A stretch of 64,000 nt of DNA from Kutzneria kofuensis (GCF_014203355.1 NZ_JACHIR010000001.1:496001-560000); one strand, 5' to 3'. Positions 45,773-54,146 are shown, counted from the first letter of the stretch. The notes: generated by a model from the letters alone, not told the origin. A program made the numbers and translations.

Positions 45773-48397
45773 TCAGCGCAACGTGGGGACGCCTCCGTTC
45801 GGCAGCCACTCGACGGTGGCCCCGGCACTCCACCCGGCCGCGATCTCGGCGAGCCGGTCGGCGGTCACCGGCGTGTGGCCGAGGCCGATGGCGTACTTGT
45901 GGGGCGCGAACGGCCGCGGCCAGGCGTGCACGTCCGGCATGTCCTGCTCCAGCATGGCGAGCAATGCCCGGATACGGCCCTTGAGGCGGCCCTCGTCGGT
46001 TGCCGTGAGCACCGCCCACGCCGAGTGCCGCTGGTGCATCGGCGGGCTTTCCAGCAGCTGCGGCCACGGGTCGGTCTCGGCGGAGGCGATCTCCCAGGCC
46101 CGGTACAGCTCCTGGGTGAGCAGGTCGCGCAGGCCGAGGCCGACCTGTTCGGTGCACGACCGGATCGGCTCCGTCGGCGTCATGATCGTCATGGGCCCAT
46201 AGGCCGTGTGATCGCCTTGCAGCGCGACCGCGTTCCGCCAGTCCCAGGCCGCCCAGTGCCCGAAGAAGTCCGCCGGCGACCCGGATTCGAGGCTCGCCGC
46301 CAGCACCGCCCAGGCGATGCCCGGCAGCCCGCCGAACGGCGCCGAGTCCAGCCCGCGCGCCTTCGCCCACGCCTTGACCTGCCGGGCCAGCTCGACGTTC
46401 CGGCCGTTGATCGCCCCGGCATCGGTGACCGCGCTCAGCGCGATCGCCGCCGCCGATCCCAGCTCGGCCCGGCGCTCGACCGCCTCGGCCGGGTTCACGT
46501 CGCCGGTTTCGACGAGCACCAGGTCGACGCTCCGCCCGCCGAGCCGCATCCGCACGCCCGGCACCCGCGCGCCGACGACCGGGCGGACCTCGGTGGCGCC
46601 GGGAATGTCGAGGTCGACCGGGCCGGGCACCGCCGCGACCAGGTCGACGTCGGCGTCCGCGAGGGCATTCCCCATCCGCCGCGAGCCGACGAGATGCACC
46701 ACGCCACCCGGCAGGGCTTCGGCGACACGGTCCACAATGGAGTCGATCTGGTCGCTTTCCGTGATCGCCACCCCACTGGCATCCGATACCCACTCCACGG
46801 CGCCGCTGCCCAGCGCGACCCGGGCCCTGGTGCGCATCGGCTCGTCACCACGCCTGGACAGCACGACCAGCTCTCCGACGCGTGTGTCCACAGGGGACAA
46901 ACGGGTCGCGCACTCGGCCGCAACCGCTTGCGCGTCCTTGCTACGGCCCAGGGTGAGGTGCGGCGTGAAGCCGTCGGTGCGGCAGCCGGGGAACGGGCGG
47001 GCGACGGCCTCCCGCAGCGCCGGCCATTCGGGGGCGACGGGGTCGAGCCAGATGGTGGCGTCGTCGCGATGGCCGAAGGTGTGCACGCCGTCGAGCCGCA
47101 CGGCGAACGGCGGCACCTGGGCGGCGGCAGCGGCCAGCAGCGGCACGGCCCGCTCGAACTCCGACTCCGGCACGAAGCCGAACAGGACGTTGACATGTGC
47201 GGGCCAGCGGTCGACCTGCGGATCATGCCGGCGCCGCAACGACTCCACCTCGGCGAGGTCGGGCGGCAGCCAGGCGACGGCGGTGCGGGCGATGGACGGG
47301 ACGTCGAGGACATCTCCGTCGGCCTTGCCCACCAGCAACTCCGCCTCGACGCCGTAGTGATCGGACACGGGCTCCCGCCGCAGCCGGGCGTGCGTCGAGC
47401 GCAGCCCGCGCACCAGCACCCGGTCGAGCCGGGACGCGTGGCCGGTCAGCGAGGACACCGCGGCCAAGGGGTTCGCCACCGGGTCGAAGGTGGGTGTCTG
47501 GTCCGCCGGGCCGTGCACCTCGGTCCACGCGTCGGTCAGCCGCAGGGCCTCCGCCGGCATTGCGGTGCCGTCGTTGAAGTCGCCGAGCAGCACCACCGGG
47601 CAGTCCACATCGGACAAACCTTCGCCGATGGCCGCGATCTCCGTCTCCCGGAGCTCCGCGCCCAGCTCGTGGTGGTCGCTGGTGAGGTGCGTGGTCGCGA
47701 CGGCGACCGAGCCGCCGGCCGTCTCCAGCACGAACGCGACGATGCCCTTGTGCGGACCGAGCACGTGGAATCCGGCCTCACGCACGGGAACCCGGCTGAG
47801 CAGCAGCAACCCGTTGACATCGACCTCACGGCCGCCGATCTCGCTGACGACGTACCCGGTCCGCACCCACGGCGCCGCCAGCAGCAGGGTCAGCAGCCCG
47901 GTCTCGACCTCCTGCAGGGCGATCACGTCGGCGTCGGCCCGCTCCAACTCGGCCACCAGCCGCGGCCGGCGGTTGGCCGTGTCGATGCGGTCGGCGTCGT
48001 AGCGGTCCCACAGCGTGTTCCACGTCAGCACCCGCAGCCGACTGTCGCCGTACCGTCCATCATGGACATTACGAACCGGCGACCACGCCAGGCCGTCCCA
48101 CGCATACGGGGACCTGGCGGTGAAGAACGGGGCGCGCAGTCGGCGCGGACCCAACACGCGTCCGGCGTCGGACTCGTCCATCCGGTCGATCCCGGTGGCC
48201 CGGTCCCACAACACCTCGCCGTCGGCCTCCACGAACACCACGCGGTGCCACGGGATCTCGCCGCCGGGCACGAACGCCGGCAGCGGCACCCGATTCGGCG
48301 GCCGGCCGCGCATGCCGATCCCCAGCACGAACCGGGCCGGGTCGAACCGCGGGTCCCAGCGCACCCGGTGATAGATCTCCTCGCTGGTCCGCATCAT
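45773..48397 (-). CDS. Four-domain RNA-end-processing fusion protein
   Basis: An 874-aa cytoplasmic fusion. Residues 1-75 match the MJ1316/DUF504 'cyclic group end recognition' domain (RVRWDPRFDP, IPWHRVVFVE, EVLWDRATGIDRMD). Residues 118-350 form an endonuclease/exonuclease/phosphatase domain (WNT at 126-128, QEVE at 162-165, GDFND at 272-276, SDH at 345-347). Residues 395-550 are a 2H phosphoesterase (HVNV at 401, HLTL at 480). Residues 555-874 resemble a poly(A)-polymerase-type nucleotidyltransferase (GS at 571-572, DVD at 583-585, third Asp about 625). The first 2H motif has Asn where Thr/Ser is usual. Its ATG overlaps the ligase-kinase stop (ATGA). Together these domains could trim, de-cyclise and extend broken RNA ends. 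Confidence 0.88.
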   Translation of the reverse strand: MMRTSEEIYHRVRWDPRFDPARFVLGIGMRGRPPNRVPLPAFVPGGEIPWHRVVFVEADGEVLWDRATGIDRMDESDAGRVLGPRRLRAPFFTARSPYAWDGLAWSPVRNVHDGRYGDSRLRVLTWNTLWDRYDADRIDTANRRPRLVAELERADADVIALQEVETGLLTLLLAAPWVRTGYVVSEIGGREVDVNGLLLLSRVPVREAGFHVLGPHKGIVAFVLETAGGSVAVATTHLTSDHHELGAELRETEIAAIGEGLSDVDCPVVLLGDFNDGTAMPAEALRLTDAWTEVHGPADQTPTFDPVANPLAAVSSLTGHASRLDRVLVRGLRSTHARLRREPVSDHYGVEAELLVGKADGDVLDVPSIARTAVAWLPPDLAEVESLRRRHDPQVDRWPAHVNVLFGFVPESEFERAVPLLAAAAAQVPPFAVRLDGVHTFGHRDDATIWLDPVAPEWPALREAVARPFPGCRTDGFTPHLTLGRSKDAQAVAAECATRLSPVDTRVGELVVLSRRGDEPMRTRARVALGSGAVEWVSDASGVAITESDQIDSIVDRVAEALPGGVVHLVGSRRMGNALADADVDLVAAVPGPVDLDIPGATEVRPVVGARVPGVRMRLGGRSVDLVLVETGDVNPAEAVERRAELGSAAAIALSAVTDAGAINGRNVELARQVKAWAKARGLDSAPFGGLPGIAWAVLAASLESGSPADFFGHWAAWDWRNAVALQGDHTAYGPMTIMTPTEPIRSCTEQVGLGLRDLLTQELYRAWEIASAETDPWPQLLESPPMHQRHSAWAVLTATDEGRLKGRIRALLAMLEQDMPDVHAWPRPFAPHKYAIGLGHTPVTADRLAEIAAGWSAGATVEWLPNGGVPTLR

Positions 48398-50070
48398 CCC
48401 TCCTCGCGGCCGAGCGCGCCGGCGACGTCCTCGACCCTACCGGAAGCGCCGACATACCAGGTCCGGTGCGCCTCGCCGGGGTACGGCGGCGAGAACCGGC
48501 CCAGCTGCGCGGAAAGCACGTCCGGCGGCAACGCGTGCGACCGGTTGCCGTTGCGGCGGAACAGCTCCTCCTCCGGCACCAGCAGCACGGCATTGGTGAC
48601 GAACGCGTCCCGTCGGGCCGCGACCGTCTGGGGCATGGCCCGCTGCCGGCGATTCAACGACGTCGCGTCCCACACCACCGTGCGGCCGGCGGTGAGAGCC
48701 CGCTCCAGCCGCCGGACCCCGATGTGGAAGACGGTCGCGTTGGCGCTCTGGTCCTCGCGGGAGCCGCGGGCCTCACGCAGGTCGTCCAGCGACACGACCT
48801 CGTCGATTCCCCGCAACGAACCGATGAACCGGCTCTTCCCGCTGCCGGACGGCCCGATCATGGCGATCAGGCGGGGGAAATCGCCGGACCGCCAGCGCCA
48901 GGTCAGCGGAACGGCCTCCGCGGCCGTGGAAACCCGGCACCGAGCCTCGGCCCAGCACCGGTCGGCCACGTCCTCGTCGAGACCCTGCATGCGCAGCGCC
49001 GACTTCAGCGGCTCGAACGGCCGCTCGCCCAGCAGCCCGGCCTCCTCCGCGTGCATCGCCGACCACTCGACCTCCTGGTTGCCGGGGTGGGCCGCCGCCG
49101 CAACCGCATGCAGCACCCCGAGATCGGCCGCCAACGCCAACCGGGTGAGGCCGATCCGGCGCTCGTCGTCGGGAAACGGCACCAACAACCGCCCGTACAG
49201 CCCGGTCAGGTCGGCCACCTGTCGCGCCAGTCGCATTCCCAGCGGCGCGACCAGGTCCGCCGCGATCTTCCGGCGCGGCCGCCCGCGCAGCATCGCCGCC
49301 AGCACGCCCGCGAGCCGCGCGTCTCCCCTGCGGCCCAACAGATCCAGCCGTCCGACGACGTCCCCCGGCTCCTCCGCCTCGGAAACCCCCACCGCCGCCA
49401 GCAGACCCGGCACGTCCACGGCCATGCCGGCGCGCACGTCCCACAGCGCCGCCGCCGGGCCCCGGCCGTTGGCCACGACCGGGCCGAGCATCCAGTGCTG
49501 ATCGGTCTGCACGTGCCCGGTCCGCACCCACTTCGCCACGCAGCGCCGGAACTCCTCGAACGGGAACCCGTCGGCGACCCGGACGACGTAGCCCTCCTGG
49601 CGGCTCAGGTCCAGCCGGATCCGGCGCAACGCGCGCTCGTCGAAGATCCCGCGCCACAACACCTTCGGCACGGGAATGCCCAGCGACGTCACGAACCGCA
49701 CGGTGGCGTCCCAGGACAGGCAGCGGTCCCCGGCCCACACCGAGAAGGCGTAGAACCAGCTGTCCAGGTCGTCGTAGCCGAGGGAGTGGCGGGCGTACAT
49801 GTTCTCGCCGCACACCCGCCACCCCGCCGGGATCGCGCTCGCCACACTGCCGTGCAGGGACTTCACCCACGCCCGTGACGGGTGGTGCGCCGAGTCGAGC
49901 GACCGGGCGTGCAGGCCGTCGCGGTACAGCGTGGTGTTCTCGCCGTCCAGTTTCTCCGTCACGACGACCTCGCGCCCGGCCAACCCCGACAGGTCGGCGG
50001 TCCGCACGTCGTCGGCCGTCGCGCCCGGCGACCACGGCAGGTGCGGCGTGCGCGGATAGTGCACTCTCAC
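48394..50070 (-). CDS. RNA ligase fused to a polynucleotide-kinase-like P-loop domain
   Basis: A 558-aa two-enzyme protein. The N-terminal adenylyltransferase domain (about 1-190) has ligase motif I EKLDGEN with Lys40, motif III-like SWFYAFSVW, motif IV EGYVVRV and motif V AKWVR. A helical linker of about 200 residues follows. The C-terminal P-loop domain (about 398-545) has Walker A GPSGSGKS (406-413), SLDD (427-430), WDATSLNRRQR (467-477) and an Arg-rich lid (FRRNGNR), as in polynucleotide kinases. Ligase plus kinase activity is the classic T4-style RNA repair pair. The GTG start and the stop both overlap neighbouring genes by four bases. Confidence 0.9.
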   Translation of the reverse strand: MRVHYPRTPHLPWSPGATADDVRTADLSGLAGREVVVTEKLDGENTTLYRDGLHARSLDSAHHPSRAWVKSLHGSVASAIPAGWRVCGENMYARHSLGYDDLDSWFYAFSVWAGDRCLSWDATVRFVTSLGIPVPKVLWRGIFDERALRRIRLDLSRQEGYVVRVADGFPFEEFRRCVAKWVRTGHVQTDQHWMLGPVVANGRGPAAALWDVRAGMAVDVPGLLAAVGVSEAEEPGDVVGRLDLLGRRGDARLAGVLAAMLRGRPRRKIAADLVAPLGMRLARQVADLTGLYGRLLVPFPDDERRIGLTRLALAADLGVLHAVAAAAHPGNQEVEWSAMHAEEAGLLGERPFEPLKSALRMQGLDEDVADRCWAEARCRVSTAAEAVPLTWRWRSGDFPRLIAMIGPSGSGKSRFIGSLRGIDEVVSLDDLREARGSREDQSANATVFHIGVRRLERALTAGRTVVWDATSLNRRQRAMPQTVAARRDAFVTNAVLLVPEEELFRRNGNRSHALPPDVLSAQLGRFSPPYPGEAHRTWYVGASGRVEDVAGALGREEG

Positions 50071-50615
50071 GGCCCGAAGTCCTTACGCTTGATCTTCGCC
50101 CGCCGCCCGTCCGGGTGATGGAACACCAGCCCCTCGGCGAGATGGCCCGGCGAGTAGACACTGTCCACAGTGGCCAGGAACGTCCGCAGCCCGGCGAAGT
50201 CCCGCGGCACGTCGGCGTACACCGGCGCGCTCAGGTTGAACGGCACGCAGACGTGCAGGTCGAGGCCGAGCGGATTGCCCTGCACGCGCGGCCCGATCGC
50301 CTCGCACGGGTGCTCGCCGTCCGGCCACGCCGACATGTCGGTGCCGTCGGCCGCCGCCATGATCCACTTGTCCTCGCGGCCCGCGTCGACGTACCAGCCG
50401 TCGACGATGCCCCGCTGCTTCTGTTCCTTGCCGGGGTTGCGCCGCTTCTCGACCCGGACGAGAGTGCCGCAGCGCACGGTCAGCCGAACGTTGGTGCCGT
50501 CCAGCTTCTCCGTCGCCACGCCCTCGCCGTCGAACACCCACGCGCAGTCGGCGCGCGGGCGGTCGACGACGTGGAACCGGCCGTCCCGTTCGAAGATCGT
50601 CGCGATCTTCTCCAT
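50067..50615 (-). CDS. Small RNA ligase
   Basis: A compact 182-aa ATP-dependent ligase domain. Motif I is EKLDGTNVRL with the predicted adenylated Lys37; EAIGP (about 105) could be motif III; motif IV is EGLVFH (161-166) and motif V is AKIKRKDF (173-180). It lacks a separate C-terminal domain, so it is shorter than T4 Rnl1 or Rnl2. It is the first gene of the RNA-repair operon, with its stop overlapping the start of the ligase-kinase gene (GTGA). Two different ligases in one operon suggest different end types or one non-ligating adenylyltransferase. Confidence 0.87.
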   Translation of the reverse strand: MEKIATIFERDGRFHVVDRPRADCAWVFDGEGVATEKLDGTNVRLTVRCGTLVRVEKRRNPGKEQKQRGIVDGWYVDAGREDKWIMAAADGTDMSAWPDGEHPCEAIGPRVQGNPLGLDLHVCVPFNLSAPVYADVPRDFAGLRTFLATVDSVYSPGHLAEGLVFHHPDGRRAKIKRKDFGP

Positions 50616-50718
50616 GACCGTGCCCCCTTGATCATCCGTTGTCGGCGAACAGGTTGGCACACCGCGGCCGGTTCATCCCACTGAAATCCACGTCACCCGG
50701 CGGCGGAGCGGAAAACGG

Positions 50719-50907
50719 TCACCCGAGGACCAGGATCACCAGCCCGACCACGACCAGCAGCAGCCATGGCACGAGGCGTGGCCAGCGCTCGCGGCGGGCC
50801 CGCCAGGCGAGGACGGCGCCGAGCAGCAGCGGCACCAGCCCGAGGTAGCGGGCCCAGTCCGGCCCGGCCAGACCGGCGATGATGCCGCCGAGGATGCCGG
50901 CGGTCAC
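50719..50907 (-). CDS. Small membrane protein, unknown function
   Basis: A 62-aa peptide with two or three hydrophobic segments (VTAGILGGIIAGLAG, YLGLVPLLLGAVLAW and LVPWLLLVVVGLVILVL) separated by a short basic loop. The GTG at 50907 has GGGAG upstream; longer frames add a Cys-rich, unlikely N-terminus. It lies about 100 bp upstream of the RNA-repair operon on the same strand and could be part of the same message, but nothing in the sequence ties it to RNA repair. Confidence 0.5.
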   Translation of the reverse strand: MTAGILGGIIAGLAGPDWARYLGLVPLLLGAVLAWRARRERWPRLVPWLLLVVVGLVILVLG

Positions 50908-51060
50908 CGCTGCGCTCCCGACCGTCCGCTCATTCCCGCAGCCTAGCGCCGCTGTCCGTTGGGGTACAAAACCTGGCCCGAAACCGACCGGAGTTGTGCA
51001 CACTCACAATCCCGGCTCCTACGGTGATCGCGGGAACCACCGTGAGAGAGGCAATTTCTG

Positions 51061-52554
51061 GTGAGACGTCTGCTGTCTGCCGCCGCGGTCGCCGCGGCGG
51101 CAGTGGTCACCATGGGCAACTCGGCCGCCGTCGGCGCGGCCCTCCCGCACGACGCGATCGTCTGGGGCTCCTGTACGGATCCGACGCTGGCCGGCGCCGG
51201 CGCACAGTGCGGCACCCTGCAGGTGCCGCTCGACCACGCCAACCCCGGCGGAGCGAAGCTCACGCTCGCGCTGTCCCGGTTGGCCCACAAGGCCTCCAGC
51301 CCGTACCAGGGCGTGATGCTGGTGGCGCCGAACATGCTCAGCGGCACCGGATACGAGCAGTCGCTGCTCGGGCAACAACTGCCCGGCGCGGACGGCTACG
51401 ACTGGATCGGCATCGCCCGCCGCGGCCTCGCGCCCAGCGTGCCGGCGCTGTCGTGCGAGCCGAACTACCAGGACTTCAACCGGCCGAACTACGTGCCGAC
51501 CACACCGGACATCGAGGCCCAGTGGCTGAACCGGGTGCAGGGCTACGCCGACGCCTGCGCCAAGGCCCAGCCGGACCTGTTGCAGCACATGAAGACCACC
51601 GACGTGGTCGCCGACCTCGATGACGTGCGCCAGGCGCTCGGCGCGGGCCAGGTCAGCATGTACGGCCAGTCCTACGGCACCTACGTGGAGGAGGTGTACG
51701 GCACGCTGCACCCGCTGTCCGTCAAGCGGATGGTGCTGGACAGCCCGATCAACCCGGACGAGGTGTGGTACCGGGCGGCGAACTTCGACCAGAACACCGG
51801 CCTGGAGCGCAACTTCCTGCTGTGGTTCGACTGGCTGGCGGCCAACGACGCCACCTATCACCTCGGCACCACGCGGGCGGCGATCCAGCAGGTGTGGGCG
51901 GCGCAGATGGCGAAGGTGACCGCACAGCCGGGCAACGGCGTCATCGGCCCGGACGAGTTCGCCGACACCTTCCTGGTGACGCCGTACTTCCAGGCCACCT
52001 GGCCGCTGTTCGGCGGCGTCTTCGCACGGTACGTGGCCAGCGGTGACGCCACCGAGATCCAGGCCGTGTACTCGCAGTTCTTCCAGCACGGCAACGACAA
52101 CGTGTTCGCGACGCTGCTGGCGCAGACCTGCACCGACGCCCCGTGGCCGAAGGACTGGTCGCAGTGGCGCGCCGACACGGTGGCCAGCGCCGCGCAGGCG
52201 CCGGACACCGCCTGGGGCAACACCTGGGCGAACGCGCCGTGCCGGGTGTGGCCGGCGCAGGCCGGGAACCCGGTTCCGGTGCTCGGTTTCGCGGTGGGCA
52301 GCGTGCTGCTGCTGGAGAACTCCCTCGACGCTGTCACTCCGCTGTCCGGCGCATTGTCGGTGCGCCAACGGTATCCGCACGCGGCGCTGCTGACGGTCGA
52401 CGGCGGCATCACCGACGGGGTCACGCCGAACGCCGACAGCTGCGTGAACTCCGTGCTGGGCACCTACCTCAGCAGCGGAAAGCTCCCGCCGCGCAAGACC
52501 GCCAACGCCTCCGACGTCGAGTGCGCGGCCCCGCCCGCGCCGGTCGCGGGCTGA
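51061..52554 (+). CDS. Secreted alpha/beta hydrolase, tripeptidyl-aminopeptidase-like, possibly inactive
   Basis: An exported protein of 497 aa with a Sec signal peptide (about 1-27). It has the fold of actinomycete SlpD/TAP-type peptidases: a nucleophile elbow GQSYGTY and an acid segment ENSLDAVTPL with C-terminal TAP-like domain. Two conserved features look altered. The oxyanion segment usually DxRGxG reads ARRGLA, and the C-terminal His of the triad, expected in a TVDGWGH-like motif, is replaced by TVDGGITDG. Activity is therefore uncertain. The GTG start has GAGAGAGG upstream. It stands alone and ends in a strong terminator hairpin. Confidence 0.82.
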   Translation: MRRLLSAAAVAAAAVVTMGNSAAVGAALPHDAIVWGSCTDPTLAGAGAQCGTLQVPLDHANPGGAKLTLALSRLAHKASSPYQGVMLVAPNMLSGTGYEQSLLGQQLPGADGYDWIGIARRGLAPSVPALSCEPNYQDFNRPNYVPTTPDIEAQWLNRVQGYADACAKAQPDLLQHMKTTDVVADLDDVRQALGAGQVSMYGQSYGTYVEEVYGTLHPLSVKRMVLDSPINPDEVWYRAANFDQNTGLERNFLLWFDWLAANDATYHLGTTRAAIQQVWAAQMAKVTAQPGNGVIGPDEFADTFLVTPYFQATWPLFGGVFARYVASGDATEIQAVYSQFFQHGNDNVFATLLAQTCTDAPWPKDWSQWRADTVASAAQAPDTAWGNTWANAPCRVWPAQAGNPVPVLGFAVGSVLLLENSLDAVTPLSGALSVRQRYPHAALLTVDGGITDGVTPNADSCVNSVLGTYLSSGKLPPRKTANASDVECAAPPAPVAG

Positions 52555-52643
52555 GCTCGTCCGGCGATTCCAGGCGCGGGTGGGAGCGCTGCACGCCCAC
52601 CCGCGCCGCCTCCCGGCCGAGCCTGCTCGAACCCGCGTTTCCC

Positions 52644-52677
52644 GACGCCGCCCCGGCTTTCCGGCCGGGGCGGCGTC
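52644..52677 (+). terminator. Hairpin terminator after the secreted hydrolase gene
   Basis: GACGCCGCCCCGG (52644-52656) pairs perfectly with CCGGGGCGGCGTC (52665-52677) around an 8-nt loop. It lies about 90 bp after the stop codon. There is no U-tract, as is usual in actinomycetes. The rest of the gap up to 52804 contains the DasR-type site at 52687. Confidence 0.7.
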
Positions 52678-52686
52678 TCCGCGTTC

Positions 52687-52698
52687 TGGTCTAGACCA
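52687..52698. promoter_or_regulatory. Perfect DasR-responsive element (dre) core
   Basis: TGGTCTAGACCA is a perfect 12-bp palindrome identical to the core of the DasR-responsive element of Streptomyces. It is 106 bp upstream of the secreted lysozyme-like gene and no other start lies nearby. DasR is a GntR-family repressor released by phosphorylated amino sugars, so expression may respond to GlcNAc. Confidence 0.65.
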
Positions 52699-52804
52699 AA
52701 TCTGTCAAGGGTGAACGCTTCGCGCGAGGATCATTCGCTGCCACGATGGGCGGACGCCGCCACGAATCACGTCATTACCCCTGCGATGACTGTGAGGAAA
52801 CATC

Positions 52805-53305
52805 ATGGCGAAGGTTTCTCTGCGCCTCGTCTCGCTTTCCGGGCTCGTGCTGAGCGGACTCCTGGTCGCGGCCCCGCTGGCCACGGCCGGCACCGTGCCG
52901 GTGGGCGTCGCCGCGCCGGCCTCCCCGTTGTGCACGCAGAAGAGCACGCTGGCCGGAACCCACCTGTCGGACAAGCAGATCGCGCAGTACGCGCGCAACG
53001 CCGGCCTGCACGGCAACGGCCTGGTCATCTCCATCGCGGTCGCGCTGGCCGAGAGCCAGGGCTGGACCAAGGCGGTGCTGATCAACACCGACTGCAGCCG
53101 GGACCGTGGCGTGTGGCAGATCAACTCGAAGTGGCACGGCGAGGTGTCGGACGACCAGGCGTTCAACCCGACCACGTGCGCCCAGGCGGCCGCCCGCATC
53201 TCGTCCAACGGCAACGACTGGACGCCGTGGACGACCTACAACAACGGCGCCTACAACCAGTACATGTCCCGGGCCCGCACCGCCGCCTCGCAGGTCGGCG
53301 GCTGA
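52805..53305 (+). CDS. Secreted lysozyme-like protein
   Basis: A 166-aa exported protein with a Sec signal peptide (about 1-28, ending LATA). The mature region looks like a small transglycosylase/lysozyme fold: AQYARNAGLHGNGLVISIAV then ALAESQGW (likely catalytic Glu), DRGVWQINSKWH (a typical GVWQIN segment) and DDQAFNPTTCAQAAARI. It probably cleaves peptidoglycan or chitin-like chains outside the cell. A TGAGGAA site precedes the ATG. The DasR-type element upstream suggests control by amino-sugar supply. Confidence 0.83.
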   Translation: MAKVSLRLVSLSGLVLSGLLVAAPLATAGTVPVGVAAPASPLCTQKSTLAGTHLSDKQIAQYARNAGLHGNGLVISIAVALAESQGWTKAVLINTDCSRDRGVWQINSKWHGEVSDDQAFNPTTCAQAAARISSNGNDWTPWTTYNNGAYNQYMSRARTAASQVGG

Positions 53306-53313
53306 GTGTCACC

Positions 53314-53342
53314 GCGCCGGCCGTCCTCGGGGCGGCCGGCGC
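53314..53342 (+). terminator. Terminator after the lysozyme-like gene
   Basis: GCGCCGGCCG (53314-53323) pairs with CGGCCGGCGC (53333-53342) around a 9-nt loop. The sequence GTTCTTCT follows, giving a short U-rich tail. It lies between convergent genes. Confidence 0.75.
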
Positions 53343-53348
53343 GTTCTT

Positions 53349-54053
53349 CTAGCCAGAATGCAGCATGGTCGTGTGCAGCGCCTCGACGTGCCGGCACGTG
53401 ACCTCGACCGCGGCGACCGCGTCCCGCCGTTCAACGGCCGCCGTCAACTCGCCGTGTTCCCGGTTGGATTCGCGCAGGTACTCCAGCGGATACGGCAGGT
53501 AGTAGCGGTACAGCTCCCGCACGACCTCGCCGTACTTCTCGACCCCGGCCGTCACCCCGCTCGACGCCACCACCGCCGCGTGGAAACGGGCGTCCAGCTC
53601 GTGGAACTCGGCCCATCCCGACGCCTTCTCCATGCGCCGCACGAGATCCCACATCTCCGGCACGGCCTCGTCATCACGCCGCACGGCGGCGAGGTGCACC
53701 AGGCCCGTCTCCAAGGCCAGCCGGTGATCGATCAGCTCATGCACCTCGGCCACGGCCCCGGTGTAGGCGGCGATCTCCGCGACCACGCCCGACGCCGGCT
53801 CGGCGGCGACCGACGTCCCGCCGCCCCGCCCGCGACGCCGCACGAGCACACCGTCCGCGCACAGCGACACCAGTGCCCGGCGCACGGTGATCTCGCCGAC
53901 CCCGAGCGCGGCGGCGATCTCCGGCCCGGGCGGCAGCGCCTCCCCCGGCGCGAGCAGGCCCAACTCGACCGCCAGCGCGATTCGCGCCCGCACCGTGTCC
54001 AGCGCGGACAGCCGGCGGATACCGGTCAGCGCGGGCGCGCTCAGGCCGTCCAT
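53349..54053 (-). CDS. GntR family regulator (FCD subfamily)
   Basis: A 234-aa repressor. The N-terminal winged helix (about residues 15-80) includes LGVGEITVRRALVSLCADGV then LVRRRGRGGGT, and the all-helical FCD effector domain (about 95-230) has typical metal-binding His positions (FHELDARFHAAV, CRHVEAL). It diverges from the nitrilase and permease genes, with a perfect inverted repeat between, so it is their probable repressor. The ligand is likely the transported amide or amino acid. Confidence 0.9.
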   Translation of the reverse strand: MDGLSAPALTGIRRLSALDTVRARIALAVELGLLAPGEALPPGPEIAAALGVGEITVRRALVSLCADGVLVRRRGRGGGTSVAAEPASGVVAEIAAYTGAVAEVHELIDHRLALETGLVHLAAVRRDDEAVPEMWDLVRRMEKASGWAEFHELDARFHAAVVASSGVTAGVEKYGEVVRELYRYYLPYPLEYLRESNREHGELTAAVERRDAVAAVEVTCRHVEALHTTMLHSG

Positions 54054-54085
54054 GCGACCACCCTAACGCCTTTAACCGCTCATTT

Positions 54086-54109
54086 TGAGCACTCTTGTGA
54101 AAGTGCTCA
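54086..54109. promoter_or_regulatory. Operator between the GntR gene and the nitrilase operon
   Basis: TGAGCACT (54086-54093) and AGTGCTCA (54102-54109) are perfect 8-bp arms with an 8-nt spacer. They lie centrally in the 93-bp divergent gap, 33 bp from the GntR start and 38 bp from the nitrilase start. A GntR operator is the simplest reading. Confidence 0.6.
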
Positions 54110-54146
54110 GCCTGGACTATTTTGCGGCTACCGGAAGGAGCCGCCC

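Noticed and set aside
52555-52804. An additional small gene in the 250-bp gap before the lysozyme-like gene
   Set aside because: No frame has both a ribosome-binding site and plausible protein sequence; the gap is explained by a terminator and the DasR-type site.
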